This document shows, piece after piece, positions 18,645 through 26,533 of a stretch of 64,000 bases of DNA. This DNA is from Sphingopyxis bauzanensis. GTDB lineage: Bacteria; Pseudomonadota; Alphaproteobacteria; Sphingomonadales; Sphingomonadaceae. The position numbers were made by a program, and so were the translations under genes. Positions within the stretch are counted from its first letter, which is position 1; every line of letters begins with the position of its first letter. The stretch lies in NCBI RefSeq assembly GCF_002205675.1, contig NZ_NISK01000003.1, positions 558,001 to 622,000 of the forward strand. Reading direction: 5' to 3'. Under the pieces are notes generated by a model, which saw only the letters and a list, made by a program, of their open reading frames with translations, was not told the DNA's origin and searched no databases.

Positions 18645-21077
18645 ATGGTGCGGCTTCAGTTTCTGGGGCGCACCGGTACCGTGATAGACGATCTGCTGAA
18701 CGACTTTTTGGCCGAAACGGCGGAAATCCTTGCCGAAGCCGGTGGGGCGCTCGTCGCGTGGGAGGCTGATCCCGCTGATCGCGCCCAACTCGACGCCATT
18801 TTTCGCCTTGTCCACACGATCAAAGGCAGCTCGGGTTTCCTCGCTCTGCCGCGCGTTACTGCACTGTCGCATGCGGCCGAAGACGCGCTCGACCAGGTCC
18901 GCCGCGGGAACCACCCAGCCAATGCCGCGCTCGTTACAGGCGTGCTTGGCATCATCGACCGGCTGAACATTGTCTGCGCTGCCTTGGGCAAAGATGGCGT
19001 CGAACCGGCTGGTGACGACAGCGACGTCATCGCGGCGCTTGCCGAACAAGATTCGACGACCGAGACCGGATATGACGTTGCCGGGGTGCCGCTCCGCCGC
19101 GACGATGATCTCGAGGCCGAACTGCAAAGCTGGCGCTCGATCCGCGTTCCGCTCCCGCTGCTCGATAGCGTCATGACCGGGGTCACCGACATTGTGCTCG
19201 CACGCAACGAATTTGCCCGGATGCTCCGCGATTCGGGCGCCAGTCCGACGGTGATCGCCTCTTTCGACCGGCTGTCAGATTCGATCGCCGGCATGCGCCA
19301 GTCGGTCAGCCAGATGCGGATGCAGCGGATCGACAAGCTGTTCGCGCCGCTGCCGCGCATCGTCCGCGATCTGGCGCAGGACATGAGCAAGAAGATCGTA
19401 TTCCAGACCAGCGGCGGCGAAGTCGAGCTTGACCGCGAGATGATGGAGAATATCCGCGACCCGTTGATCCACATCGTGCGCAACGCGATCGACCATGGCA
19501 TCGAAGCGCTCGAAGACCGCGTGGCTGCGGGCAAGGACATCACCGCGACCATTTCGGTGTCAGCACGTCAGTCGGGCAACCAGATCGAAATCGAAATCCG
19601 CGACGACGGCCGCGGCATGTCGCCCGATGTGCTGGTCGCCAAGGCGATCGCATCGCGCGCGATCACTGCCGCCGAAGCGCGCACCCTGTCGGTCAAGGAC
19701 AAGCTGGAACTCGTCTTTCGTCCGGGCTTTTCGACCGCGGCAAAAATTACTGAAGTCTCGGGGCGCGGCGTCGGCATGGACATCGTCAAGGCGAATGTCG
19801 AAAAGATCGGCGGCGTCGTCGAACTGCGCAATGATGAGGGCCGGGGGCTGACCATCCTGCTGCGTGTGCCGATGACGCTGACGATCATTTCCGGGCTGAT
19901 GGTGCGCGCCGCAGGGCAATATTTTGCCATTCCGCGCGGCGCAGTGCGCGAAATCCTGCTCGAAAGTGGCGACACGGTGCGGATCGATCGCGTCGGTGGC
20001 GGCGAATTGGCGACGGTACGCGGCGAACAATATCCGTTGCTGCGGCTCGAGAAAGTGCTCGGACGTGAAACGAGCGACGACGACGATGTCGATGACCGCG
20101 CGCTGGTGATCGTGCGCCCGGGGCAGGGACAAAGCTATGCGCTGAGTGTCGCGGCGATCCACGACCATGAGGAACTCGTGATCAAGCCCGCCGCGCCGAT
20201 GATCATGGCGACGGGGCTTTACGCCGGGACGACGTTGCCCGACAACGGCCGCCCGGTATTGTTGCTCGATGTGCAGGGGCTGGTGGCCGCTGCAGCGATC
20301 GACGCGACCGAAACAGGCCGCAACCATGATCAGATGGCCGCCGCCGAAGCGCAGGCGAACGCCGCGCGCAACGCCGCGCAGCTGCTGCTGTTCCGCGATA
20401 CGAATTGCCGGGTCCGCGGGGTCCGGTTGTCGGTCATCGAGCGGGTCGAGGAAGTCCCCGCATCGGCGCTGTTCGAAAGCGCGGGCCGCGTTCAGGTGCA
20501 GATCGGCGACGAGATTTTTCCCGTCCATACCGCGAACCTGCCCGAAGCGGAGGGATCGCTGAAGCTGCTGCGGCTGTTCGACGGGCAATCGGTGCTCTGT
20601 TATCCAATCGCCGAGGTCATCGACATCGTGCGTTTGCCCGATGCGGTGCAACCGTCGGCGGCGCCGGGGCTCATCGCCGGAGTCGTGCTGGTCAGCGGCG
20701 AGCCCGTCGAACTGATCGATCCCTTCTGGCTGATGGCGCAATATGCGGTACTGGATGCCGAGGCCGCGCTGAACCAGCCGCTCTGCCGCCTGGCCAACGA
20801 TCATGATGGCTGGGGCGGCAATTTTCTCGCGCCGATCCTGCGCAGCGCCGGTTACCGGGTGGTGTCGGACAAGGATGTGGTGGAGGAAGCGCCCGATGTG
20901 TTGCTCTGCCTGACCGACGACGGCGCGTCCTGTGCGCATGTCGGCGACGAAATTCCGGTTATCCGCCTGCGCAGCGCGATTGCCGCGGCGGGGCCGGATG
21001 ACGAAACCGTTTATCGCTACGATCGCCAGGCGCTGCTCGACGCGCTGGCCCGCCGCATCGGAGGAGGCCGCGCATGA
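18645..21077 (+). CDS. cheA: Chemotaxis histidine kinase CheA with extra C-terminal domains
   Basis: CheA phosphorylates CheY and CheB in response to receptors. From ATG 18645 the order is: HPT domain with VHTIKGSSGFLALP (phospho-His57); a short linker with no recognisable P2 domain; dimerisation helices (RSIRVPLPLLDSVMTGVTDI); HATPase with HIVRNAIDHGIE, RDDGRGMSPDVL and SGRGVGMDIVKANVEKIGG; a CheW-like P5 domain; a second CheW-like domain (about 570-690); and a receiver-like tail (about 705-810) lacking the phospho-Asp. The true start may be GTG 18681, which would give the usual IDDLLNDF beginning. The stop overlaps cheW by 4 bp. The transcript probably starts upstream of chpT. Confidence 0.9.
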   Translation: MVRLQFLGRTGTVIDDLLNDFLAETAEILAEAGGALVAWEADPADRAQLDAIFRLVHTIKGSSGFLALPRVTALSHAAEDALDQVRRGNHPANAALVTGVLGIIDRLNIVCAALGKDGVEPAGDDSDVIAALAEQDSTTETGYDVAGVPLRRDDDLEAELQSWRSIRVPLPLLDSVMTGVTDIVLARNEFARMLRDSGASPTVIASFDRLSDSIAGMRQSVSQMRMQRIDKLFAPLPRIVRDLAQDMSKKIVFQTSGGEVELDREMMENIRDPLIHIVRNAIDHGIEALEDRVAAGKDITATISVSARQSGNQIEIEIRDDGRGMSPDVLVAKAIASRAITAAEARTLSVKDKLELVFRPGFSTAAKITEVSGRGVGMDIVKANVEKIGGVVELRNDEGRGLTILLRVPMTLTIISGLMVRAAGQYFAIPRGAVREILLESGDTVRIDRVGGGELATVRGEQYPLLRLEKVLGRETSDDDDVDDRALVIVRPGQGQSYALSVAAIHDHEELVIKPAAPMIMATGLYAGTTLPDNGRPVLLLDVQGLVAAAAIDATETGRNHDQMAAAEAQANAARNAAQLLLFRDTNCRVRGVRLSVIERVEEVPASALFESAGRVQVQIGDEIFPVHTANLPEAEGSLKLLRLFDGQSVLCYPIAEVIDIVRLPDAVQPSAAPGLIAGVVLVSGEPVELIDPFWLMAQYAVLDAEAALNQPLCRLANDHDGWGGNFLAPILRSAGYRVVSDKDVVEEAPDVLLCLTDDGASCAHVGDEIPVIRLRSAIAAAGPDDETVYRYDRQALLDALARRIGGGRA

Positions 21078-21511
21078 TGGAAAAACTTTATCTGATCGCG
21101 CGCATCGCCGACACCCGCGTCGCCCTGCGCAGCCGTGCGATCAATTCGGTGGTGACCGTCGGCATTCCGGTCGAAGTTCCCGGCGCGCCGCCGCATGTCG
21201 CGGGCCTTTTCGCGCTACGCAGCCGCGTGTTCACGCTGATTGATCCGCATGTTGTCATCGGCCTGTCGCCGGTTCCCGTTGCGGCGGGGCAGCGGGTGAT
21301 CGTGGTCGACGTCGCCGACCATGGCTATGCGCTGCTCGCCGACGCGATCGAGGATGTATGTTTTATCGAAGCGCCCGAAACACGGGTGGCGGGCAAATTG
21401 CTTCCCGGCTGGGCGCGGGTCGCCGATGGCATGATCGAGCATCAGGGCGCTTCGCTGTTGGTGGTCGATCCGTCGCATTTCATCACCCTGCCTGCACTCA
21501 AGGCTGCATGA
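21074..21511 (+). CDS. cheW: Chemotaxis coupling protein CheW
   Basis: This 145-residue CheW links receptors to CheA. It is a single CheW domain: LYLIARIADTRVALRSRAIN forms the first strands, VAGLFALRSRVFTLIDPHVV the core hairpin, and VIVVDVADHGYALLADAIED the second half. The ATG overlaps the cheA stop (ATGA), so translation is coupled. It is somewhat divergent from enterobacterial CheW but in the right place and length. Confidence 0.9.
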   Translation: MMEKLYLIARIADTRVALRSRAINSVVTVGIPVEVPGAPPHVAGLFALRSRVFTLIDPHVVIGLSPVPVAAGQRVIVVDVADHGYALLADAIEDVCFIEAPETRVAGKLLPGWARVADGMIEHQGASLLVVDPSHFITLPALKAA

Positions 21512-21575
21512 ATTAACGGGCTAGACACTCCTTGAAACTAGCATGACGTGAAATCTGGGTGTTGCGGAGGAATGA

Positions 21576-21950
21576 ATGTCGAAATCTTGTCTGGTCGTCG
21601 ATGACAGTAAAGTCATTCGCAAGGTCGCGCGCCATATCCTTGAAGGCATGTCTTTTGCCGTCGAAGAGGCGGCCGACGGCCAAGAGGCGCTGACCTTTTG
21701 CCGCGCCAACCGTCCCGACGTGATCCTGCTCGACTGGAACATGCCGGTGATGAGCGGGATGGAATTTCTCGGCGCGTTCAATGACCTCGACTATGGGCAT
21801 GAAGAACGGCCGCGGGTAGTGTTCTGCACCACCGAAAACAGTATCGACCACATCCGCGCCGCGATCGAGGCCGGTGCCGACGAATATGTGATGAAGCCGT
21901 TCGACCGTGAAACGCTGGAAGGAAAATTGCAGCTCGTCGGCGTCGCGTAA
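21576..21950 (+). CDS. cheY: Chemotaxis response regulator CheY
   Basis: This 124-residue single receiver domain is the likely flagellar-motor signal. It has the acidic pair Asp9-Asp10 (CLVVDDSKVIRKVARHIL), phospho-acceptor Asp53 in VILLDWNMPVMSGMEFL, Thr85/86 and Lys107 in YVMKPFDRETLEGKLQ, so the site is complete. A GCGGAGGAATG ribosome site precedes the start. It lies 64 bp after cheW and 4 bp before cheB. Confidence 0.92.
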   Translation: MSKSCLVVDDSKVIRKVARHILEGMSFAVEEAADGQEALTFCRANRPDVILLDWNMPVMSGMEFLGAFNDLDYGHEERPRVVFCTTENSIDHIRAAIEAGADEYVMKPFDRETLEGKLQLVGVA

Positions 21951-21954
21951 GGCG

Positions 21955-23061
21955 ATGGCGATGGCGCGTCCGCAATCCCTGGTTTCCGCTCCCGAACCGT
22001 CAGCGCGGACGGTGCGGGTTATGTTGGTCGACGACAGCCTGGTTGTGCGCAGCATCCTCGAACGTATCGTCGATCAGCGTCCGGGACTCGAAATTTGCGC
22101 CTCGGTCGCCTCGGCGCACGACGCGCTGGCCTTTCTCGCCCGCGAACCCGTCGATGTGATCGTGCTCGACATTGAAATGCCGGGGATGAGCGGGATCGAC
22201 GCGCTTCCGCACATCCTGACGCGCGCCGCTAAGGCGCGGGTGCTGATCCTTTCGTCAAACTGTGTCGAAGGCGGCCCGGCGGCGATCGAAGCGCTCGCGC
22301 TCGGCGCCAGCGACACGCTCGCCAAGCCCGGCCGCGGCAGCTTTTCGGGCCGGTTTGCCGAGGTGCTGACCGACCGCATCATGTCGCTGGGCAACCAGCA
22401 GAATTTCCCGGCGCCGGTCCCCGTCGCCGAACGCCGTACTCCGGCGCCCGTCGCGCTGGTGATCGACAGCGACCAGCCGATCGAATGTATTGCCGTCGCC
22501 GCATCGACCGGCGGTATTCCCGCCTTTACCAATTTCCTCGCCAACCTCGACCCGCGCGTCACGGTGCCGATCCTGCTGACCCAGCATTTGCCTGATGCCT
22601 TCATGGAATTTTACGCCAAGCAGATCGCTACTGTGACCGACCGCAAAGTGGCGGTCGCCCAGTCGGGGATGACGGTCGAGCGCGGCCATATCTATCTCGC
22701 GCCGGGGGATGCCCATCTGCTCGTTGTTAAGAACGGGCGCCGCCATGAAATCGCGCTCGACCGTCGCGCCGTCGAAAATGGCTGCTGCCCGTCGGCCGAT
22801 CCGATGCTTGATTCGGTTGCCGAAGTTTACGGCAAGGGCGGCGTCGCCGTGATCCTCAGCGGCATGGGCCGCGATGGCGTCATCGGCGCGGCGCGACTCA
22901 AAGACGCTGGCGGCACAATCTTCGCGCAGGCGCCCGAAAGCTGTGTCATCTGGGGAATGCCCGGCGCGGTCGCCAAGGCAGGGATCGCCGCCGCCACGTT
23001 AAATCCCGACGCGATCGCGCTGATGCTCGGCAGCTTCTTGCCAGGTCGGCGCAAGCCATGA
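21955..23061 (+). CDS. cheB: Chemotaxis protein-glutamate methylesterase CheB
   Basis: CheB removes methyl groups from chemoreceptors. The 368-residue protein has a receiver domain (VMLVDDSLVVRSILERIV, phospho-Asp72 in VIVLDIEMPGMSGIDALP), a linker (about 120-175) and the methylesterase domain with catalytic Ser184 (AASTGGIPA), His211 (LTQHLPDAFMEFYAKQ) and Asp307 (LSGMGRDGVIGAARLK). The start at 21955 is 4 bp after cheY. Its stop overlaps the cheR start by 4 bp. Confidence 0.94.
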   Translation: MAMARPQSLVSAPEPSARTVRVMLVDDSLVVRSILERIVDQRPGLEICASVASAHDALAFLAREPVDVIVLDIEMPGMSGIDALPHILTRAAKARVLILSSNCVEGGPAAIEALALGASDTLAKPGRGSFSGRFAEVLTDRIMSLGNQQNFPAPVPVAERRTPAPVALVIDSDQPIECIAVAASTGGIPAFTNFLANLDPRVTVPILLTQHLPDAFMEFYAKQIATVTDRKVAVAQSGMTVERGHIYLAPGDAHLLVVKNGRRHEIALDRRAVENGCCPSADPMLDSVAEVYGKGGVAVILSGMGRDGVIGAARLKDAGGTIFAQAPESCVIWGMPGAVAKAGIAAATLNPDAIALMLGSFLPGRRKP

Positions 23062-23915
23062 TGGGCGGCAGCGCCAGCGAATCGGCCTATCGCGTCCTGA
23101 TGGGCGTGCTCGAGTCCCGGACCGGGCAGACGCTTTCACCCAGCCGCATCTGGCGTATCGAAATGTCGCTGAAACCAGTGATGCAGCGCCACAACATCGC
23201 CGATCTCGACGCGCTGGTCGCGGGATTGGTCACCTCGACCAGTCGCCAACTGCTGGACGATACCGTCGACGCGATGCTCAACAACGAGACCTATTTTTAC
23301 CGCGAATACAGCCTGTTCGACGACATTGCTGCCACAGTGCTTGATAAGCTGCGCGAGATCAACAAGCTTCGCCGCCGTTTGACGATCTGGCATTGCGGCG
23401 TCTCGACCGGGCAAGAGGCTTACTCGCTGGCGATGCTCATCGCCGAACAGGGCGAAAAATGGGCAGGCTGGCAGGTCGATATCGTCGGCACCGACGTCAG
23501 CTACCACGCGATCAGCCGCGCCCGCGTTGGACTGTACAGCCAGTTCGAAATTCAGCGCGGGCTGCCCGTACAGCGGATGGTGCGCTGGTTCGATCAGACC
23601 GAGGCTGGCTGGCTGGTCAAAGCGGATATCCGCCGCCGCATCGATTTTTCGGTCCAGAACATGCTCACCGACCGGCCGCCGCTCGCCAGTCCGGCCGACC
23701 TCATTTTCTGTCGCAACCTACTGCTCTATTTTTCTCCCTCGATGCGGCAAAAGGCGTTCGCAAAGCTGCGGACAATGGCGGCGCCGCAAAGCTTCCTCGT
23801 GCTGGGGGCAGGGGAAACGGTGCTTGGGCAAACCGACCAGTTCGTTGCCAGCCCGCGGCTGCGCGGATTGTACGAACCCGCCGACCAGCAAATGCGCCGC
23901 GCAGCGGCGGCCTGA
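23058..23915 (+). CDS. cheR: Chemotaxis protein methyltransferase CheR
   Basis: CheR methylates receptor glutamates with SAM. The 285-residue protein has the N-terminal helical domain with NNETYFYREYSLFDDI and the Rossmann SAM domain with WHCGVSTGQEAYSLAMLIAE, IVGTDVSYHAISRARVGLYS and LIFCRNLLLYFSPSMRQKAF. The usual WS-A-A-C-S-(S/T)-G loop is WHCGVSTG here, a mild variant. The start overlaps the cheB stop. It is the last gene of the che operon before an ampD-like gene. Confidence 0.93.
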   Translation: MMGGSASESAYRVLMGVLESRTGQTLSPSRIWRIEMSLKPVMQRHNIADLDALVAGLVTSTSRQLLDDTVDAMLNNETYFYREYSLFDDIAATVLDKLREINKLRRRLTIWHCGVSTGQEAYSLAMLIAEQGEKWAGWQVDIVGTDVSYHAISRARVGLYSQFEIQRGLPVQRMVRWFDQTEAGWLVKADIRRRIDFSVQNMLTDRPPLASPADLIFCRNLLLYFSPSMRQKAFAKLRTMAAPQSFLVLGAGETVLGQTDQFVASPRLRGLYEPADQQMRRAAAA

Positions 23916-23992
23916 CCTTGCAATTTGCGCCTCGCTGGCGCAGGTGGATCAGCATCTCGCACCGGGATGAAACAATATGGGCCGCGAACCGC

Positions 23993-24682
23993 ATGAGCGA
24001 TTTTATCGAACGCTGGTCACCCAATTTCGACGAGCGCGCGCTGCCTATCTCGATGATCGTGCTGCATTATACGGGTATGGAGACCGGCGCGGCGGCCATT
24101 GACTGGCTCGCCAATCCGGAAGCCAAAGTCTCGGCACATTATGTCGTCAGCGAGGACGGCCAGATCACCCATATGGTGCCCGAAGAAAAACGCGCCTGGC
24201 ATGCCGGGCGCTCGCACTGGCGCGGGGTCAGCGATATCAATTCGGCGAGCGTCGGGATCGAGATCGTCAATCCGGGGCATGAATTCGGCTATGTCCCGTT
24301 CCCCGATCCGCAGGTCGCCTCGGTCGTCCGCCTGGTCCACCTGATCAAGGATCGCTATGCAATCACGCGCGGCAATGTCGTTGGCCATTCGGACATTGCA
24401 CCGACTCGCAAGCAGGATCCGGGCGAATTATTCCCGTGGGAAGAACTGGCCCGCCGCCGCCTCGCGTTGCCGCGCCCGCGCAAAAAACTGACCGATCCGC
24501 TGTGGACCGACGCAGGATTCCTGCTGGCGCTCGAACGCTTCGGTTATGACGTGACGGACGGGTTTGCGGCGACGGTTGCGTTCCAGCGCCGCTTTCGCCC
24601 CGAACTGATCGATGGCACGATCGACGGCGAGTGCCGGGCGATCCTGCTGGGTTTGCTGCTGCCGCAACCCGAAGGGAACTGA
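23993..24682 (+). CDS. N-acetylmuramoyl-L-alanine amidase, AmpD-like, with peptidoglycan-binding tail
   Basis: This 229-residue zinc amidase splits the bond between muramic acid and the stem peptide, probably on anhydro-muropeptides in recycling. Zinc ligands are His25 (MIVLHYTGME), His132 (VVGHSDIAPTRKQDPG) and Asp142. AWHAGRSHWRGVSDINSASV is typical of AmpD/AmiD. The last 60 residues (LLALERFGYDVTDGFAATVA, FQRRFRP) form a peptidoglycan-binding repeat, favouring an AmiD-like layout. No signal peptide is seen, so it may be cytoplasmic. The frame is open upstream through cheR, but ATG 23993 is the domain start. It follows cheR by 77 bp. Confidence 0.88.
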   Translation: MSDFIERWSPNFDERALPISMIVLHYTGMETGAAAIDWLANPEAKVSAHYVVSEDGQITHMVPEEKRAWHAGRSHWRGVSDINSASVGIEIVNPGHEFGYVPFPDPQVASVVRLVHLIKDRYAITRGNVVGHSDIAPTRKQDPGELFPWEELARRRLALPRPRKKLTDPLWTDAGFLLALERFGYDVTDGFAATVAFQRRFRPELIDGTIDGECRAILLGLLLPQPEGN

Positions 24683-24744
24683 ACGAGCGGCTTGGCCGGC
24701 GCGTTCGTGCCGACAAGAACCGCGCTGCCTTGTCGGCTACCGGT

Positions 24745-25164
24745 TTAGCGCACAACCAGCAGATAGGTGGCGACGAGCGCGGCGACCAGAACAGCGCGCA
24801 GGATCAACCCGTTGCGCAGCGAATGACCTTCATGATGGGATTGCAGGTCCGATGGTATCGGCATCGGCCGTGTTGCCGAAACGTCCGCGCCGCCCGTGTT
24901 GCCGAGGGGAATCCAGCCCGCCATGTGGAAGGGACCGGCCCCGATCAGCCGGACAAGCTGTCCCCGTACTTCTTTGCCATCCGCCTGCTTGAGGGCGAGC
25001 CGCAGCATTTGGAAATGCGTTTTTACGTGGGTCCCGTACCAGCGCTGTCCCAGAATATGAGCGCGTTCCAGATGGTGTTTGGCAAGCGCCATGTCGCCCG
25101 CGGCTTCGGCGGCGCGTGCTCCGGCCATTTCCTTGGCGAAGGCTGTTTTCAAGGCGGATTTCAT
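24745..25164 (-). CDS. DUF3703 family protein
   Basis: This 139-residue protein has an N-terminal DUF3703 domain: helices with AARAAEAAGDMALAKHHLER, AHILGQRWYGTHVKTHFQML and GPFHMAGWIPLGNTGGADVS. A C-terminal membrane helix (LRNGLILRAVLVAALVATYL) closes it. The N-terminal part resembles a tetratricopeptide-like pair of helices. DUF3703 genes often occur near mercury or copper genes in proteobacteria, but the function is unknown. I set the start at 25164 (MKSALKTAF), since the upstream extension to 25212 is not family-like. It is convergent with the ampD-like gene. Confidence 0.8.
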   Translation of the reverse strand: MKSALKTAFAKEMAGARAAEAAGDMALAKHHLERAHILGQRWYGTHVKTHFQMLRLALKQADGKEVRGQLVRLIGAGPFHMAGWIPLGNTGGADVSATRPMPIPSDLQSHHEGHSLRNGLILRAVLVAALVATYLLVVR

Positions 25165-25386
25165 GGTGACGTCTCCAGCGTGAGGACAAAATGCTATCAC
25201 GACCGTCGTCATTCAAGCCAGCGACCGATTGCACTAGTGCATCCGCCGCACCCCATTACCGACTGCTGTTTCCCAAGCGATTGCTGCCAACCGCCACGCG
25301 GTAGCTAGCGACCAAATGTCAGCTGTTAAATTGGATCGAGACGTCTCCCACTTGCCGTCGTTCGTTGTGCCAATCATGATCGCCTC

Positions 25387-25650
25387 ATGGCCGACGTGAT
25401 TTACCTTTCGTGTGATGAAGACATGCCGGACCACGGCGGCGATCAGCGTTGGCTGATCATCGAAGCATCTGACGATGGACGATTCTTCGGATCGGGTGGG
25501 TCGTTCAAAGCGGACGGCGAATGGGGAGGATATGGCTCTCTAGCCGAAAGCGACTTATCGTTGGAGAGTGCGCTGACCGCCGCGCAGCAATGGGCAAACA
25601 AACACGTCGTTCCGACCATCTGGGTTCAGCCCAAGCCTGAAGGCAGCTAA
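25387..25650 (+). CDS. Small orphan protein, unknown function
   Basis: This 87-residue acidic, Trp- and Gly-rich product is not recognised. It starts MADVIYLSCDEDMPDHGGDQ, with RWLIIEASDDGRFFGSGGSF in the middle and a Trp-x-x-Lys-containing AQQWANKHVVPTIWVQ near the end. No signal or membrane helix is seen. Codon use is plausible, but the surrounding 25165-25750 stretch is less GC-rich than its neighbours and no good ribosome site precedes the ATG. It may be a recently acquired or weakly expressed gene. Confidence 0.5.
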   Translation: MADVIYLSCDEDMPDHGGDQRWLIIEASDDGRFFGSGGSFKADGEWGGYGSLAESDLSLESALTAAQQWANKHVVPTIWVQPKPEGS

Positions 25651-25750
25651 CCTCGGCACAACCCCTTGAAGCAGCTATTCTGCTTTCAACTCGAAACCAG
25701 CCCTTCCACAATCGCTCGTATTGCGCGTCGGATCGCGCTATACTCGCTCA

Positions 25751-26144
25751 GCCAGAGGGTTGGGCGATCGCCGCCGGTGGGGTATCCTGCCGGGGGAGGA
25801 AAGTCCGGGCTCCACGGAAATCACGGTGCCGGATAACGTCCGGCGGGCCGGTCTTCGGATCGGTTCAGGGAAAGTGCCACAGAGAGCAAACCGCCACGGC
25901 TTCGGCCCGGCGAAAGGTGAAAGGGTGCGGTAAGAGCGCACCGCGCGGCTGGTAACAGGCGCGGCACGGCAAACCCCACCGGGAGCAAGGTCGAATAGGG
26001 ATGGCACGAGTTCAGTCTCAGGGCTGGTTCCGGCTCCGCCATCCGGGTTGACTGCTTGAGCGTTCGGGTAACCGTTCGCCTAGAGGAATGATCGCCCATC
26101 CCCGGCAACGGGGTGGACAGAACCCGGCTTATAGACCCTCTGGC
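25751..26144 (+). ncRNA. rnpB: RNase P RNA (bacterial type A)
   Basis: This is the catalytic RNA of RNase P, which trims tRNA 5' ends. The ends pair as helix P1: GCCAGAGGG (25751-25759) with CCCTCTGGC (26136-26144). The universally conserved GAGGAAAGTCCGGGCTCC lies at about 25797, CACAGAGAGCAAACCGCC at about 25878, and the 3' core ACAGAACCCGGCTTATAGA just before P1. Spacing and total length (about 394 nt) suit an A-type molecule. Any protein frames across it are artefacts. Confidence 0.97.
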
Positions 26145-26224
26145 ATTTACCTCCCCACCGCGGCGCGGGAACCCCTCGCGCGGGGGCCGCGTATTAAGCG
26201 GACGAGTTGGAAGGGAAACGCATT

Positions 26225-26380
26225 ATGAAAATCGTCGACGACCATGTCGAAGTAGATGAAACCGAAGCAAGCGGCGGGGTCAAAGGGCATAATGTCCGCT
26301 ACGTCCTGGCCTTTTCGCTGATCGCCGTGGTGATCGTTTTGTCGGCGATCTGGATCATCCCGGCGCTGTTGCAGCCCTGA
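26225..26380 (+). CDS. 51-residue single-helix membrane protein
   Basis: The reading frame starts MKIVDDHVEVDETEASGGVK and continues GHNVRYVLAFSLIAVVIVLS then AIWIIPALLQP. An acidic cytoplasmic head of about 25 residues is followed by one membrane helix. It has a strong ribosome site, GGAAGGGAAACGCATT, before the ATG, codon use like its neighbours and a position 81 bp after rnpB. I do not know a function. Sphingomonads often carry such short membrane proteins beside core genes. It is too short for ordinary gene-length cutoffs. Confidence 0.65.
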   Translation: MKIVDDHVEVDETEASGGVKGHNVRYVLAFSLIAVVIVLSAIWIIPALLQP

Positions 26381-26533
26381 CCCGGCGCGACTTTCCGCTT
26401 TCCTACATTGGCCCGGTCACTTACCGTCAGGGTTCGGGACGGCGAACGCGGGCGCTGACGCGATTTCAGAGTGAAGTTGCGCAGAATTTTGCCATTTCCA
26501 AGCGGCCGCTCACCGGGGCTAAGAGGGGCAAGG

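Noticed and set aside
25821..26108. Protein frames within rnpB
   Set aside because: The RNA sequence and helix P1 are unmistakable.
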